64,000 bases of DNA from the NCBI RefSeq assembly GCF_001552275.1, contig NZ_BCQW01000011.1, positions 1-64,000 on the forward strand. The letters are read 5' to 3'. A model generated the notes under the pieces. That model saw only the letters and a list, made by a program, of their open reading frames with translations. It did not search any database and was not told where the DNA came from. This DNA comes from Amphibacillus sediminis NBRC 103570 (GTDB taxonomy: Bacteria > Bacillota > Bacilli > Bacillales > Amphibacillaceae). Shown piece by piece: positions 34,682 to 44,500 of the stretch. Each line of letters starts with the position of its first letter. The first letter of the stretch is position 1. The position numbers and the translations under genes were made by a program.

Positions 34682-35515
34682 TTAGCGTAATTGATTGACA
34701 AGCCCTCTCATTTGATCATGAAGTGAGATTGTCCGAGCATTAAATTGATAAGCACGCTGAGTCTGAATTAAATCTGTCATTTGAATAGCCATATTAACGT
34801 TAGATTGCTCTAGTGCACCACTTTGAACACGATTTTCAAAAGGTAAAACATCTGCAATGATTTCATCAGCTTGGTAGGCAACATCTGTTAAATCAGGTAA
34901 ACGAAATAAGTTTGTCCCTGCTTGTTCAAGAAATTGTGGCCTTACCGCTTCTACCAATGCTAATTGTCCTTCGACAACCTCTGCACCATTTCGACGAACA
35001 ACGATCTGTCCAGCTTGATTAATGTTGACATCTTCGATATCGTTATCAATAATAATTGGCGCACCATCCTGTCCTAAGATAGGGTGCCCATTACGAGTTG
35101 AAAGCATTAATTGACCATCACCATAAGTTTGCAGATAAAGTGCTCCGTCACGTGTATAACGTGTTTCTGTTACGCCATTTTCTGTTACTTGCACCTGTAA
35201 TAAGTGATTGTCTTCTAACAATGCTAGATCAAGCCCTCTATTTGTTGTATTTATTGTTCCAGCAGCTAAGTTAATATTAGTATGTCCTAATCGGGCACCA
35301 GATCCTAAACGAATGCCATGTGGTGTTATTCGACCAGTGGCATTTGCTTCGACATCGCTAAAGTTATCAATATTTTGATAGAGTAATGAAGTAAAATTAG
35401 CTGACCTGGTCTTGTAACCATCCGTACTCGAATTTGCTACGTTGTGCCCAATTACATCGAGTTTATTCTGTAACTGACGCATCGTAACAGCTGCTTGCAT
35501 ATTCATTCTACTCAT
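34682..35515 (-). CDS. flhP: Flagellar hook-basal body rod-like protein
   Basis: A 277-residue axial flagellar protein of the FlgG/FlgF type. The N-terminal heptad region MNMQAAVTMRQLQNKLDVIGHNVANSSTDGYK and the C-terminal LEQSNVNMAIQMTDLIQTQRAYQFNARTI form the coiled-coil rod domain. The middle is beta-rich (about 75-215), with TRDGALYLQTYGDGQLMLST. It is paralogous to the upstream gene and separated from it by 14 bp. In Bacillus subtilis flhO and flhP lie beside mbl in the same way and are needed for the hook-rod. No signal peptide; export would use the flagellar type III system. Confidence 0.93.
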   Translation of the reverse strand: MSRMNMQAAVTMRQLQNKLDVIGHNVANSSTDGYKTRSANFTSLLYQNIDNFSDVEANATGRITPHGIRLGSGARLGHTNINLAAGTINTTNRGLDLALLEDNHLLQVQVTENGVTETRYTRDGALYLQTYGDGQLMLSTRNGHPILGQDGAPIIIDNDIEDVNINQAGQIVVRRNGAEVVEGQLALVEAVRPQFLEQAGTNLFRLPDLTDVAYQADEIIADVLPFENRVQSGALEQSNVNMAIQMTDLIQTQRAYQFNARTISLHDQMRGLVNQLR

Positions 35516-35529
35516 TATCTAACAGCTCC

Positions 35530-36354
35530 TTAAGTTAATCGTCCGATTTGATTAACAGCTATATCCATACTTTGATCGTATGCTTGTAAGACTTTTTGAT
35601 TTGTTTCAAATAAACGATATGCTTGCATCATTTCTGTCATGGTTTGAACTTGATCTACATTTGAGTGTTCTAAAAAGTGTTGTTCAACAGAAAATGATAA
35701 CCCAGCAACATTACGCGCGTCTGCAGGCTCATCTACTTCCTCACCTGGTACAAATAAATCTTCGTCATCTTTAATCAGCTGATTGACATCAGCTGCATAG
35801 GCAATGTTAAGAGGAATTTGTGCTCCTGCCACTTCAACCTGCCCTTCACTAGTAACTGTGAAATCCTGACCATCTGTAAAGATAGGTTCTCCTGCTTGAT
35901 TTAACACATAATAGCCTTGATTTGTAGTTAAAAAGCCTTCTCCATCAACAGTAAAGTTACCATTTCGCGTATAACGTAATTCTCCATTTGCATTCTGAAC
36001 AGTAAAAAATATGCTGCCTGTCTCATCTGGAATAATCCCGTTAATTAACGCCATATCTGCAGGCATTCCGGTTTCTAATAGGCCACCTTGCTGGTGATCT
36101 ACAATGGTCTCTTGGACGTAAACACCACTATTGATTGAACCGATCGATTGGTCAATTGGCAAAGTAAAGTTACGAACGGTGGGTAGTGTTTCAGAATCGA
36201 TTCGTTTTATTAAAAGCTCTGGAAACGAGCGAATGGATGCTTGATCCTGCTTAAATCCTGGTGTTTGAGCGTTCGCAATATTATTTGATAACGTATCCTG
36301 ACGACGTTGCTGTGTCGTCATCCCACTTGCAGCGGTATAATATCCTCTTAACAC
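35530..36354 (-). CDS. flhO: Flagellar hook-basal body rod-like protein
   Basis: A 274-residue FlgG-family protein. MLRGYYTAASGMTTQQRRQDTLSNNIANAQTPGFKQDQ is the conserved N-terminal rod motif, and FLEHSNVDQVQTMTEMMQAYRLFETNQKVLQAYDQSM the C-terminal one. The middle contains RYTRNGNFTVDGEGFLTTNQGYYVL. It is the first gene of the flhO-flhP-epuA-like unit, about 140 bp after mbl, from which a weak terminator may separate it. A sigma-D promoter would be expected, but I could not identify a convincing one in 36355-36467. Confidence 0.93.
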   Translation of the reverse strand: MLRGYYTAASGMTTQQRRQDTLSNNIANAQTPGFKQDQASIRSFPELLIKRIDSETLPTVRNFTLPIDQSIGSINSGVYVQETIVDHQQGGLLETGMPADMALINGIIPDETGSIFFTVQNANGELRYTRNGNFTVDGEGFLTTNQGYYVLNQAGEPIFTDGQDFTVTSEGQVEVAGAQIPLNIAYAADVNQLIKDDEDLFVPGEEVDEPADARNVAGLSFSVEQHFLEHSNVDQVQTMTEMMQAYRLFETNQKVLQAYDQSMDIAVNQIGRLT

Positions 36355-36467
36355 ATAGCCTCTTCCTCTCTAGTATAACTAAACATTCCGACAAAAGTTA
36401 CCTTTATTTTAGCATAGGTAACAGCTAAATTCTGCAAAATTCGCCGAGAATGTTTGATAAAACATTA

Positions 36468-36484
36468 AAAAGAGGGCTTTTTTC
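36468..36484 (-). terminator. Weak terminator after mbl
   Basis: AAAAAG and CTTTTT enclose a 4-nt loop, with T's on the minus strand side. The stem is short and A/T-rich, so read-through into flhO is likely. Confidence 0.4.
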
Positions 36485-36494
36485 CTATTACCGA

Positions 36495-37496
36495 TTAGAC
36501 CATTTTACGCTTTTCTATCTTGTCTATACTCTCAAGTATAATACCAGTTCCCTTAGCCACACAGTGCATTGGCTCCTCAGCTAAAAAGACTGGGACTTTA
36601 AGTTCATCAGAAAGAAGCTGGTCCATTCCATGTAAGAGAGCACCACCACCTGTTAAGATAACACCTCGATCAATGATATCAGCTGACAGCTCTGGTGGCG
36701 TTTTTTCTAACACATTTTTGGCAGCTTGAACAACTAAAGAAACCGATTCGCGTAGTGCTTTCTCAATTTCATCTGACCCTATTGTTATCGTGCGTGGCAA
36801 ACCTGTAACCATATCACGGCCACGAATATCAATTGATTCCTGACGTGCGCCTGGAAAAACAGTTGCGACATGAATTTTAATATCTTCCGCCGTTCTCTCA
36901 CCAATTAAAAGCTTATACTGCCGCTTGACATAATTTAGGATTTCCGCATCAAATTTATCCCCTGCCATTTTAATCGATTGAGCAGTTACGATATCTCCCA
37001 TTGACAATACCGCCACATCAGTCGTTCCTCCACCAATGTCTACAACCATGTTGCCACTTGGTTGGAAAATATCCATCCCAGCGCCAATGGCCGCCACCTT
37101 TGGTTCTTCTTCCAAGTAGACCTTTTTGCCACCTGACTTTTCAGCTGCTTCTTTGATGGCTTTTTGTTCTACCTTCGTTATATTAGTCGGGCAACAAATT
37201 AACATACGTGGTTTAGAAAACATACCTTTTACATTAATTTTATTAATAAAATATTTAAGCATTGCTTCTGTTACGTCAAAATCAGCGATAACACCATCTT
37301 TAAGTGGACGAATGGCTTCTATATTTCCAGGTGTACGACCTACCATCCGACGTGCCGCTTCTCCTACCTCTAATACACGTCCTGTTGACCGGTCCATCGC
37401 AACAACAGATGGTTCATTTAGGACAACACCTTTTCCTTTAACATGGATTAAAACATTAGCGGTACCTAAGTCAATACCAATATCTCTCGAAAACAT
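36495..37496 (-). CDS. mbl: Rod-shape-determining actin homologue Mbl
   Basis: A 333-residue MreB-family filament protein directing lateral cell-wall synthesis under the membrane. The phosphate-1 loop is DIGIDLGTANVLIHVKGKG, phosphate-2 is NMVVDIGGGTTDVAVLSMG and the adenosine motif is GVILTGGGALLHGMD. The N-terminus MFSRDIGIDLGTANVLI matches Mbl rather than MreB, and the synteny spoIIID-mbl-flhO-flhP is that of Bacillus subtilis, which supports the paralogue assignment. Length is normal. In Bacillus Mbl is linked to teichoic acid and lytic enzyme control, relevant given two polymer loci in this window. Confidence 0.96.
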   Translation of the reverse strand: MFSRDIGIDLGTANVLIHVKGKGVVLNEPSVVAMDRSTGRVLEVGEAARRMVGRTPGNIEAIRPLKDGVIADFDVTEAMLKYFINKINVKGMFSKPRMLICCPTNITKVEQKAIKEAAEKSGGKKVYLEEEPKVAAIGAGMDIFQPSGNMVVDIGGGTTDVAVLSMGDIVTAQSIKMAGDKFDAEILNYVKRQYKLLIGERTAEDIKIHVATVFPGARQESIDIRGRDMVTGLPRTITIGSDEIEKALRESVSLVVQAAKNVLEKTPPELSADIIDRGVILTGGGALLHGMDQLLSDELKVPVFLAEEPMHCVAKGTGIILESIDKIEKRKMV

Positions 37497-37726
37497 ACGT
37501 TCGATCCTCCCTATTTAATAACTTCCGTAAGTATCCAATACCTCTAATAATATATAATAGCATAAATTAACTAACAGCGATATTCTATTTTGTGATTATA
37601 TTGTATAAGAAAATACAATTAAGATTTAAATATTGTAAAATAATGAAGCCTATTTTCCTATCTGATTTAACTTAAAGAGATAACGAATTGGTACAGGAAT
37701 ACTATAGAGAGGATCTAACTTATCAT

Positions 37727-37987
37727 TTAGTGGTCTGGTGTAGACTGCTGATATTTTCGTTTTGTGGCTGCTCCACCTCTTAAGTGGCGAATTGCTTTAT
37801 GATGTTCTAAAATTTCCTTTACTTGTAATGCTAGATCGGGATTTAATTCTGGCAAGCGCTCGGTTAAATCCTTATGAACGGTACTTTTTGATACGCCAAA
37901 CTCCTTCGCAATGGTACGAACCGTTTTTTTGGTGTCAATAATATACTGGCCAATCCTAATCGTTCTTTCTTTAATATAATCATGCAC
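37727..37987 (-). CDS. spoIIID: Sporulation transcription factor SpoIIID, GTG start
   Basis: An 86-residue DNA-binding regulator active in the mother cell under sigma-E. The helix-turn-helix is TVRTIAKEFGVSKSTVHKDL, and the C-terminal basic region is HKAIRHLRGGAATKRKYQ. A longer frame begins at 38017, but the family begins at M/VHDYIKERT. GTG 37987 encodes that residue and has a perfect AGGAGG 8 nt upstream, so GTG is the start. The gene lies next to mbl as in Bacillus. Just upstream the conserved order breaks and the mobile-element island begins. Confidence 0.95.
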   Translation of the reverse strand: MHDYIKERTIRIGQYIIDTKKTVRTIAKEFGVSKSTVHKDLTERLPELNPDLALQVKEILEHHKAIRHLRGGAATKRKYQQSTPDH

Positions 37988-38309
37988 ATCATTTGCCTCC
38001 TCTTGTTGTCTGGTCAAGGTGGGGGAAGGGTGAATAGCACGAATTGACTTAATTACTTCGGTGGCAAAGCCTCAGACCGTCTTTGTGTAGTTTGTATCAT
38101 TTTATTAGTTAAAGCGCTTGATTATGCGTGATTTAGATGGATAATGGGGAGTTTTCATATGCGGAGGGAGCGACTGACTTAATTCTATCGTTAAAATAAT
38201 GGTTCTACGTCAAAGTTAGGATTAAGCTTTGCAATTCTAATCAACATGCGATCCGATATCCTTATAGCGCCTTGCCAGGATAGGCACTGATATGAAGCGT
38301 TTACAACTT

Positions 38310-39329
38310 CTAAACTATGCCTTGTTCTTTCAGCCAGTCTCGGTAATCTCCTAGGGCTTCTGGATACTTTTCTAGTTGGTGTATCAGTTGGTCGAGTCGT
38401 TCTTCCTGCTCCTCTTTCTCTAGCGTGCCAACTGCACTATTTAGTTCGGTCATCAGTTTCTGGCTGTCATACGAGGCTAACGCCTTTTGGATTTAGCGGT
38501 AGCAGAAACAGACTTCGAATCTCTCTTGCCACATGGAAACGGTCAATCGAAAAGAACGCTCTTCCTTGAATATGTTCTCGACATGCATAGATCTATCCGA
38601 CCCCATCCCCGTTTATCACCAATTTATGGACGGTGGGACCATACTCAAAGGTTTCTATCAAAAACCCCTCAAATGCTTGCCAAAACGGCTGTTTCCCACG
38701 ATGAACAAAGTGCCGTTTCGTCTTGAGACTTACACGTTTTCCATTCACTTCCCAACCTTGATGAACGGCCGCTATTTTTTCTTCTTTTCCTCGTTTTCCT
38801 TTGCCTTGACGCTTCACATATAAACCGTCCACCTCGACAAATAAAACAGGGCCGTGAACAGGCGCTTTGCTTTGGGAATGGTGGAAATGTGAACGAGATG
38901 TTGCCTTATCGCTTCATGACTGATCACTCGGTAGCCCAAGAGCGTTTCAAGTGTATCGGCTGCCTTTCTTTCGGTAGGATGGGCCTGTTATCGCCAGTTC
39001 GATGGCTGCTTCTTCAAGAAGTGGACTAACATTCCCTGCCCCTTCAAATGCAAGGTAACGATCTAGGAGAGATACGTACGCCTCCTTTTCTCGATCTCGA
39101 TAATAGTTTCTCTATTTTTCGACTTGTCCAAAGAGGATATCTATATGGGTTTTCCGTTTATCCAAAAGTCTGTTTCTGTTTTTTCCTGTGCGATTTGTTG
39201 ATCCAGATCCTCTAACAACTTTTTCATGACGACTGAAAAAGTTTCCTGTAATTGTCTCCAAACGAAATGCTCAATTTGTTTTAAATTTGGGTATTTTGTG
39301 GTATTCTTCTGCATGAGGATTTTCTCCAT
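38310..39329 (-). pseudogene. Degraded ISLre2-family (UPF0236) transposase
   Basis: Fragments of one transposase lie in order on the minus strand in shifting frames. The N-terminus (39329-39141) contains YPNLKQIEHFVWRQLQETF. A middle part around 39060 reads AFEGAGNVSPLLEEAA and TGPSYRK. The core at 38832-38593 has VDGLYVKRQGKGKRG and VNGKRVSLKTKRHFVHRGK. A C-terminal part near 38420-38310 reads EKYPEALGDYRDWLKEQGI. Several frameshifts and stops separate them, and about 90 C-terminal residues of the family are missing, so it cannot be functional. Remnants of the element may extend towards spoIIID (38018-38309), where I see no gene. Confidence 0.85.
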
Positions 39330-39426
39330 TGTGTGTGATCTTGTTTTGTCGACTATGATTTTACCAAGGAGTCACCATCTTTATCATGTAATATGCTTAC
39401 AAATCTACCGCGCTTTCTCTTGGTGC

Positions 39427-39474
39427 CCCGATGTTGTAGTGAACGATTTCCTAATCCTTCACTACAACATCGGG
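39427..39474. repeat. 17-bp inverted repeat (terminator-like hairpin) at the ISLre2 end
   Basis: CCCGATGTTGTAGTGAA (39427-39443) is exactly complementary to TTCACTACAACATCGGG (39458-39474), followed by a T-rich stretch. It sits about 100 bp upstream of the transposase remnant, where such elements carry a structure that blocks read-through. Confidence 0.7.
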
Positions 39475-39614
39475 TTTAGTTTTTTGCCCACATTAATTTT
39501 ACTCATACAATTAGAAGATCAAGTCTAAATGTTGTATCAGATTAAGTCATTAATAGTATACCTTTCTTAGAAAGCTCATATTTAGACCAATCTTGCGACA
39601 CCTTTCCGCCCCTC

Positions 39615-40084
39615 AGCTTTCATGATTATGATCGGAAGAAGTGTAAACGTATGAAACATGTCTTTCATAAAGCGAAGGATCGATTAAAAGAAGATGAGCT
39701 TTGGCATTTAGAAAGTTATTTAAACCTGTCTACAGAGTTAAGAGAGGCCTACGAATTATAGGAAGCCTATCGAGAATGGTTTGATATAGCAAAATTAATC
39801 GGTAAAGAGCAAATAGTCCAAGTAAAAGAAGGTCTACAATCCTTTTACCAAAAGGTAATAAACTCAGGAATTCCTGAAATGATTAGTATCAAGACGTTTC
39901 AAAACTGGCAGGTAGAAATATTAAATAGTTTTGTATATGACTATTCTAACGGCTTCTTAGAGGGATTAATAATACCACGAAGGTTATGAAGAGAAATGCA
40001 TATGGTTTTAGGAGTTTTAAACGTTTTAGGGCAAAGATCTTATTAGCAAGACAGTATAAAGAAGTTGGGTTACATGTTGGGTAA
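39615..40084 (+). pseudogene. C-terminal remnant of an ISL3-family transposase
   Basis: The plus strand encodes FHDYDRKKCKRMKHVFHKAK, EDELWHLESYLNLSTELREA, then an in-frame TAG, YREWFDIAKLIG, NWQVEILNSFVYDYSNGFLE, and after a frameshift NTTKVMKRNAYGFRSFKRFR, ending GLHVG and TAA. This is the conserved C-terminal third of ISL3-type DDE transposases. The N-terminal two thirds are absent, so it was truncated before the IS256-type element to its right arrived, or by it. Non-functional. Confidence 0.85.
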
Positions 40085-40124
40085 AGTGGCGAAATATAAT
40101 CGCCACCCCAACATTTGAGGGCTT

Positions 40125-41481
40125 GTCAAGAAAAGTGTGTAAGTTATTTTAAATACTTCAACACACGTTCATTAAGATGGTCATGGATTAATACCTGGTT
40201 CATCACCATTGCCCATTGTTGAATATGGCCACTTTCCCACTTGTTTTCAAGTTCTTTCGATCGTAAATATAATACTTTTAGAAGAGCGTTCTCATTTGGG
40301 AATGCTCCTTTTTTAGTCACTTTTCTAAAGCTGGAATGTATGCTTTCTACCGCATTGGTAGTGTACATGACTTTGCGTAGGGCACTTCCATAATCAAATA
40401 GTTGTTCCACATGGGAGACGTTTTCGTTTCGATACATCAATAGCTCCTGGATAGGCAGACCATTGTTGTTGAAAGCTTTCGAATGCACTATGACAAGCCT
40501 TAAGACTTGGTGCACTATACACCTTTTTTAAGGCAGCCGTGAAAGGTTTATAGTCTTTACTTGGTACGTACTTAATTGAATTTCGAATGAGATGAACGAT
40601 GCAGCGTTGCACGATTACTTGTGGGAAAATAGCACGAGCTCCATCTTCTAATCCACTTACTCCATCCATGGAAATAAAGAAAATATCTTCTACACCACGA
40701 GCTTTTATTTCATCAAAAATTTGCATCCATTTATGCTTACTTTCCATTTCATTTAACCATAGACCAAGAATGTCTTTCTTTCCTTCCATGGTATAGCCTA
40801 ACATAGTATAAACAGCGTATTTCTTTGTCTCGTAGTCGTTACGTACGGTCGTATAAAGGCAATCTACGAACACAAAAGGATAACAGTTGCTTAAAGGGCG
40901 ACTTTGCCACTCTTCTAAATCAGGAAGCACAGTATCTGTAATATCGGATATCATTTCATGAGACACGGAGAATCCATAGATATCTTCTATCGTAGATGAA
41001 ATATCTCGCTGAGACATTCCTCTTGCATACATGGAGATGACTTTATCCTCGATGGCAGAAACATCTCTTTTACGCTTTGGAATAAGTTGGTTCAAATGAA
41101 CCGTCACGATCACGAGGTACGGCAATATCCACTTCGCCAGCAGTCGTTTTGACTTTCTTTTTTCCGTACCCGTTCCGTCTATTGTTTGTTTCTTTTTCTC
41201 CCTTATCATTGGATTCATAGCCCAAATGATGATTCATTTCACCTTTTAACATCGATTCAAACATCGGTCCGAATATGTCCTTTAATGCATGTTGCATATC
41301 TTCTACAGATTTTGGTTGATACTGTTCAATAATCTTGTTAGCTAATTCTACGGAGTTAGGATCTCTTTTAGGTTTGCCCATTTAAAACACTCCTCTAGCT
41401 TTATATTTATTATTCTACCAAATAAAAAAACTGTGTGAGTAAGAAACCGTATGCATTTCTTACTTACACAGTTTTTATTAC
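40125..41481 (-). mobile_element. IS256-family insertion sequence with imperfect terminal inverted repeats
   Basis: The ends 40125-40145 (GTCAAGAAAAGTGTGTAAGTT) and 41481-41461 read inward on the other strand (GTAATAAAAACTGTGTAAGTA) match at 15 of 21 positions. Between them lies one transposase gene. Near the right end, 41426-41446 and 41456-41476 form a long hairpin ending in T's, a guard against outside transcription. No certain target duplication was identified. Confidence 0.8.
40144..41381 (-). pseudogene. IS256/Mutator-family transposase broken by two frameshifts
   Basis: The reading passes through three frames. 41381-41070 gives the N-terminus (KSVEDMQHALKDIFGPMFESM, VDIAVPRDRDGSFEP). 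41218-40394 gives the core (KDVS-like RDVSAIEDKVISMYARGMSQ, FVDCLYTTVRNDYETKKYAVY, FISMDGVSGLEDGARAIFPQ with DDE aspartates). 40515-40144 gives the C-terminus (VSHVEQLFDYGSALRKVMYT, TNAVESIHSSFRKVTKKGAF). Frameshifts lie near 41090 and 40420. All family blocks are otherwise present, so the damage looks recent. IS256 transposases are normally one frame of about 400 residues, so programmed frameshifting is unlikely. Confidence 0.9.
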
Positions 41482-41527
41482 ACTCCCACATTTGACGTAG
41501 AGCCATTTTAAAAGCTTTCCTGTAAAC

Positions 41528-44500
41528 TTACACCTCTACATACTCCAAATTACCTGCTCTATCTTCTGTCATGAAGCCTTTTTTTACGTTTAAGTTAATA
41601 GCTTCCTGCACGTACATTTCTGTATTAGAGGTTGTACGATTATAACCAAGTTGTTTAGAAATTTCCCTGATTAAATCGGCTTTTGGTAAACGTAATGCCG
41701 TCTTCATAATGTTTAGGACACCATTAGCATATTCTATCTTACTAATATCTTGCAAATCTCTTCGGTACTGATCTTTCATACGAAAGTCGTTATAGGAGTT
41801 GGACTGCTCTTTGTCCGCCCACAGGAATGTGCCTTTCTCTTCTGTAGTTTGGAAGACCTTTAATCCTACCAATGCATCTTGGAGCACCATTTCCAGCTTG
41901 GCACCACTTCTAGAGAATCCCCAAGCGTTTAGAATAGTTTTGGTTAAACTCGAAAAGCTAACAGGCGCTTCTTTATTTATAATCTGTTTGATCTGTTCTT
42001 GAATGACAGGTTTACCTTCAAACGTGTAAAATAAATCGTTAGGTAATTCTACATCTTCTAACTGAGCGGGCTCAAAATAGCTAGTTTGCTTCGTTTCGAC
42101 AGATATGGTAAGGTTACTGATTTTATCATGTATGGATGTTTGCTCTTTTTTTGAATCGACTTTTGTCACTTTGGTTGTGTCCCGCTTATCTTGTTCAATT
42201 TGTTGTAGTTGAGCTAGTAGTTCTTCCATTTGTTTCTCTTCATTGTGCCACCATTCAATGGACCATACTTTAATAATATGCCACCCCAATCTTTTCAACA
42301 TAAGATCGCCCTGTTTGTTGCGGTCCCTGGTGGTTGTAAATTCTGCATAACGATGACCGTCTACTTGTATAGCAGCAAGATACTTTCCCTTATTATGACC
42401 GTCTAGTACTGCTAAATCTACTTTGAAATCACTGTTGCCTACGTTCGTCTCTACTTGATAACCATGTTGCTTTAGAGCTTCTTTTATTTTCGGAATAATG
42501 ACGGTAGAGTTTACAAGTTTTCTGTTTGCCTCACTATTTACCTCTGTAGGAATTTTTCCTCTTTTGGCAAAAGTCATAAACGCCCTTAAGCTACGGACTC
42601 CATCAGCCTTAGTGCGGGATAGGTTGATTTTATCTGGTTCCATAGACGCATAAATAATCATTTCCCTTTTAGCGCGGGAGACTGCTACGTTAAGACGGCG
42701 CCAACCTCCTTCACGATTTAATGGACCGAAATTCATGGTCATATTTCCGGTGTGATCAGGTCCATAGCCAACTGTAAACAAAATAATGTCACGTTCATCG
42801 CCTTGAACATTTTCTAGGTTCTTAACAAAGACGGGTTCCTCCACCTCATCAGTAAAATATTTTTCTAGGGAGGAGTCTTGTCTAAGTCTCTCGTCGATCA
42901 TGTCTTCGATCAATGTTTGTTGTGGCTGACTGAAGGTGACAACACCAATACTCTCATGCTGCTTTGTCGGGTTCCTTAGCCTTGTAAAGATTTCGTTGAC
43001 GATAGCCTCAGCTTCCTGTATGTTCTGCTTCGTCTTGCCACGATCATAGATACCTTCAACATTATTAAATGTCACTCTAGAGTTAATATCATCGACAGAT
43101 GGAAAAGTGACCAATTTATTGTCGTAGAAGTGATGGTTTGAAAAAGAGATTAAGCTTTCATGTTCACTTCGATAATGCCATCTCAGGTGTTTTTGCGGTA
43201 GTTGTACTGCCAGAGTATCATCAAGTACACTCTCCATATCCTGTAAATCAAAGTTTTCTTCTTCCTGTTTTGCCCCAAAGAAGTTTGTCGGTGGTAACTG
43301 CTTAGGATCGCCTACCACGATGACATTTTTACCTCTCCCCATTGCACCAATTGCTTCGCTAGTAGGTAACTGAGAGGCTTCATCGAAAATAACTAAATCA
43401 AATTTAGGAAAAGACGGGTCTAAGTATTGTGCAACAGATAACGGACTCATTAGCATACAAGGTTTAATTTTCGGTAAAAGATTTTTAATCCTTTGAAATA
43501 ATTGGCGAATTGCTATGCCGCGTCCTTTGCTCTTGATGGCTTTAGCCAAGATGCCAGGTTCAGAGTTTGCAATGGTATTATGCAATAAGTCCGGTACACG
43601 GCTCATTAACTTAACATAGACTTCGAGTTTGGTTAACTCACTAAGTTCATCGTCAAAGGCATTAAATTTGTCGAGTTTATTCTCAAAGCTTGCTTTCGAA
43701 AACTGTGATAACTCTGCTCTTGCTGAGATTTCTCCGTCAATTCTTAAACGGTAGAATCCATATAAATAAGTAGAAAGAAGTTCATCATGATGGAGACTGC
43801 CGGCAAGATATGCTGTCGTTATATTATCAAGTTTCAATTCTTCTGCTTCTTTTATCACGCTGGCAAGCTTACAGTTATCTTTCAGTTCTGGCAATGCTTC
43901 CATTAAACGGACAGCTTTATTCTTACTATTAATAGCCCAATTTTCCATATCAGGTTCATGAAGATTTTCAGCAAGCAACTCTTGCTCGATTTTATCCCAG
44001 CTTACCATTATGGCTTTATAACCGTTGGTAAAGTTGTCCATTTGTAACTTTATCTGTTGATTAAAGAAGCTCTGTTTATTGGTTTGTAGCAAATTTGCAA
44101 TAACCGGAAGTGATTCGTGTGATGATTTCAGCAGTGTACGGATTAAAGTACGTACATCTGTCATCCATTCCACAGCTTTTTCTATCCCACGCCAATTTCC
44201 ATCTACATGCTGCCAAAGATTAGGGAAGTACTGCTTCATCATATCTTCATTCTGTTTTAAGAATTCTTTCCTGTGCTTAATCTCTCGAATTGAATTAATA
44301 ATTGTTTCGATCTCATCCGTTTCGATCTTATCATTGGTCTTTAGGAATTTCTTAAATTCCTTCTTGATTTTCCCTTTTTCTAGCATTTTTTTAAGGAACC
44401 AGCTGTTCTCAGCTAATCGGAAACTCTGCAACAATGCCTCTGAATCAAGCTTTAAAATCGAGTGGTCGAACCGTTCTGCTATCTTATCTGACGCATCATT

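Noticed and set aside
38018-38309. Sigma-E promoter for spoIIID
   Set aside because: GATACAAACT near 38090 resembles a sigma-E -10, but no -35 at proper spacing was found.
40144-41381. Programmed frameshifting in the IS256-type transposase
   Set aside because: This family uses a single frame, and two separate shifts are needed; mutation is the simpler explanation.
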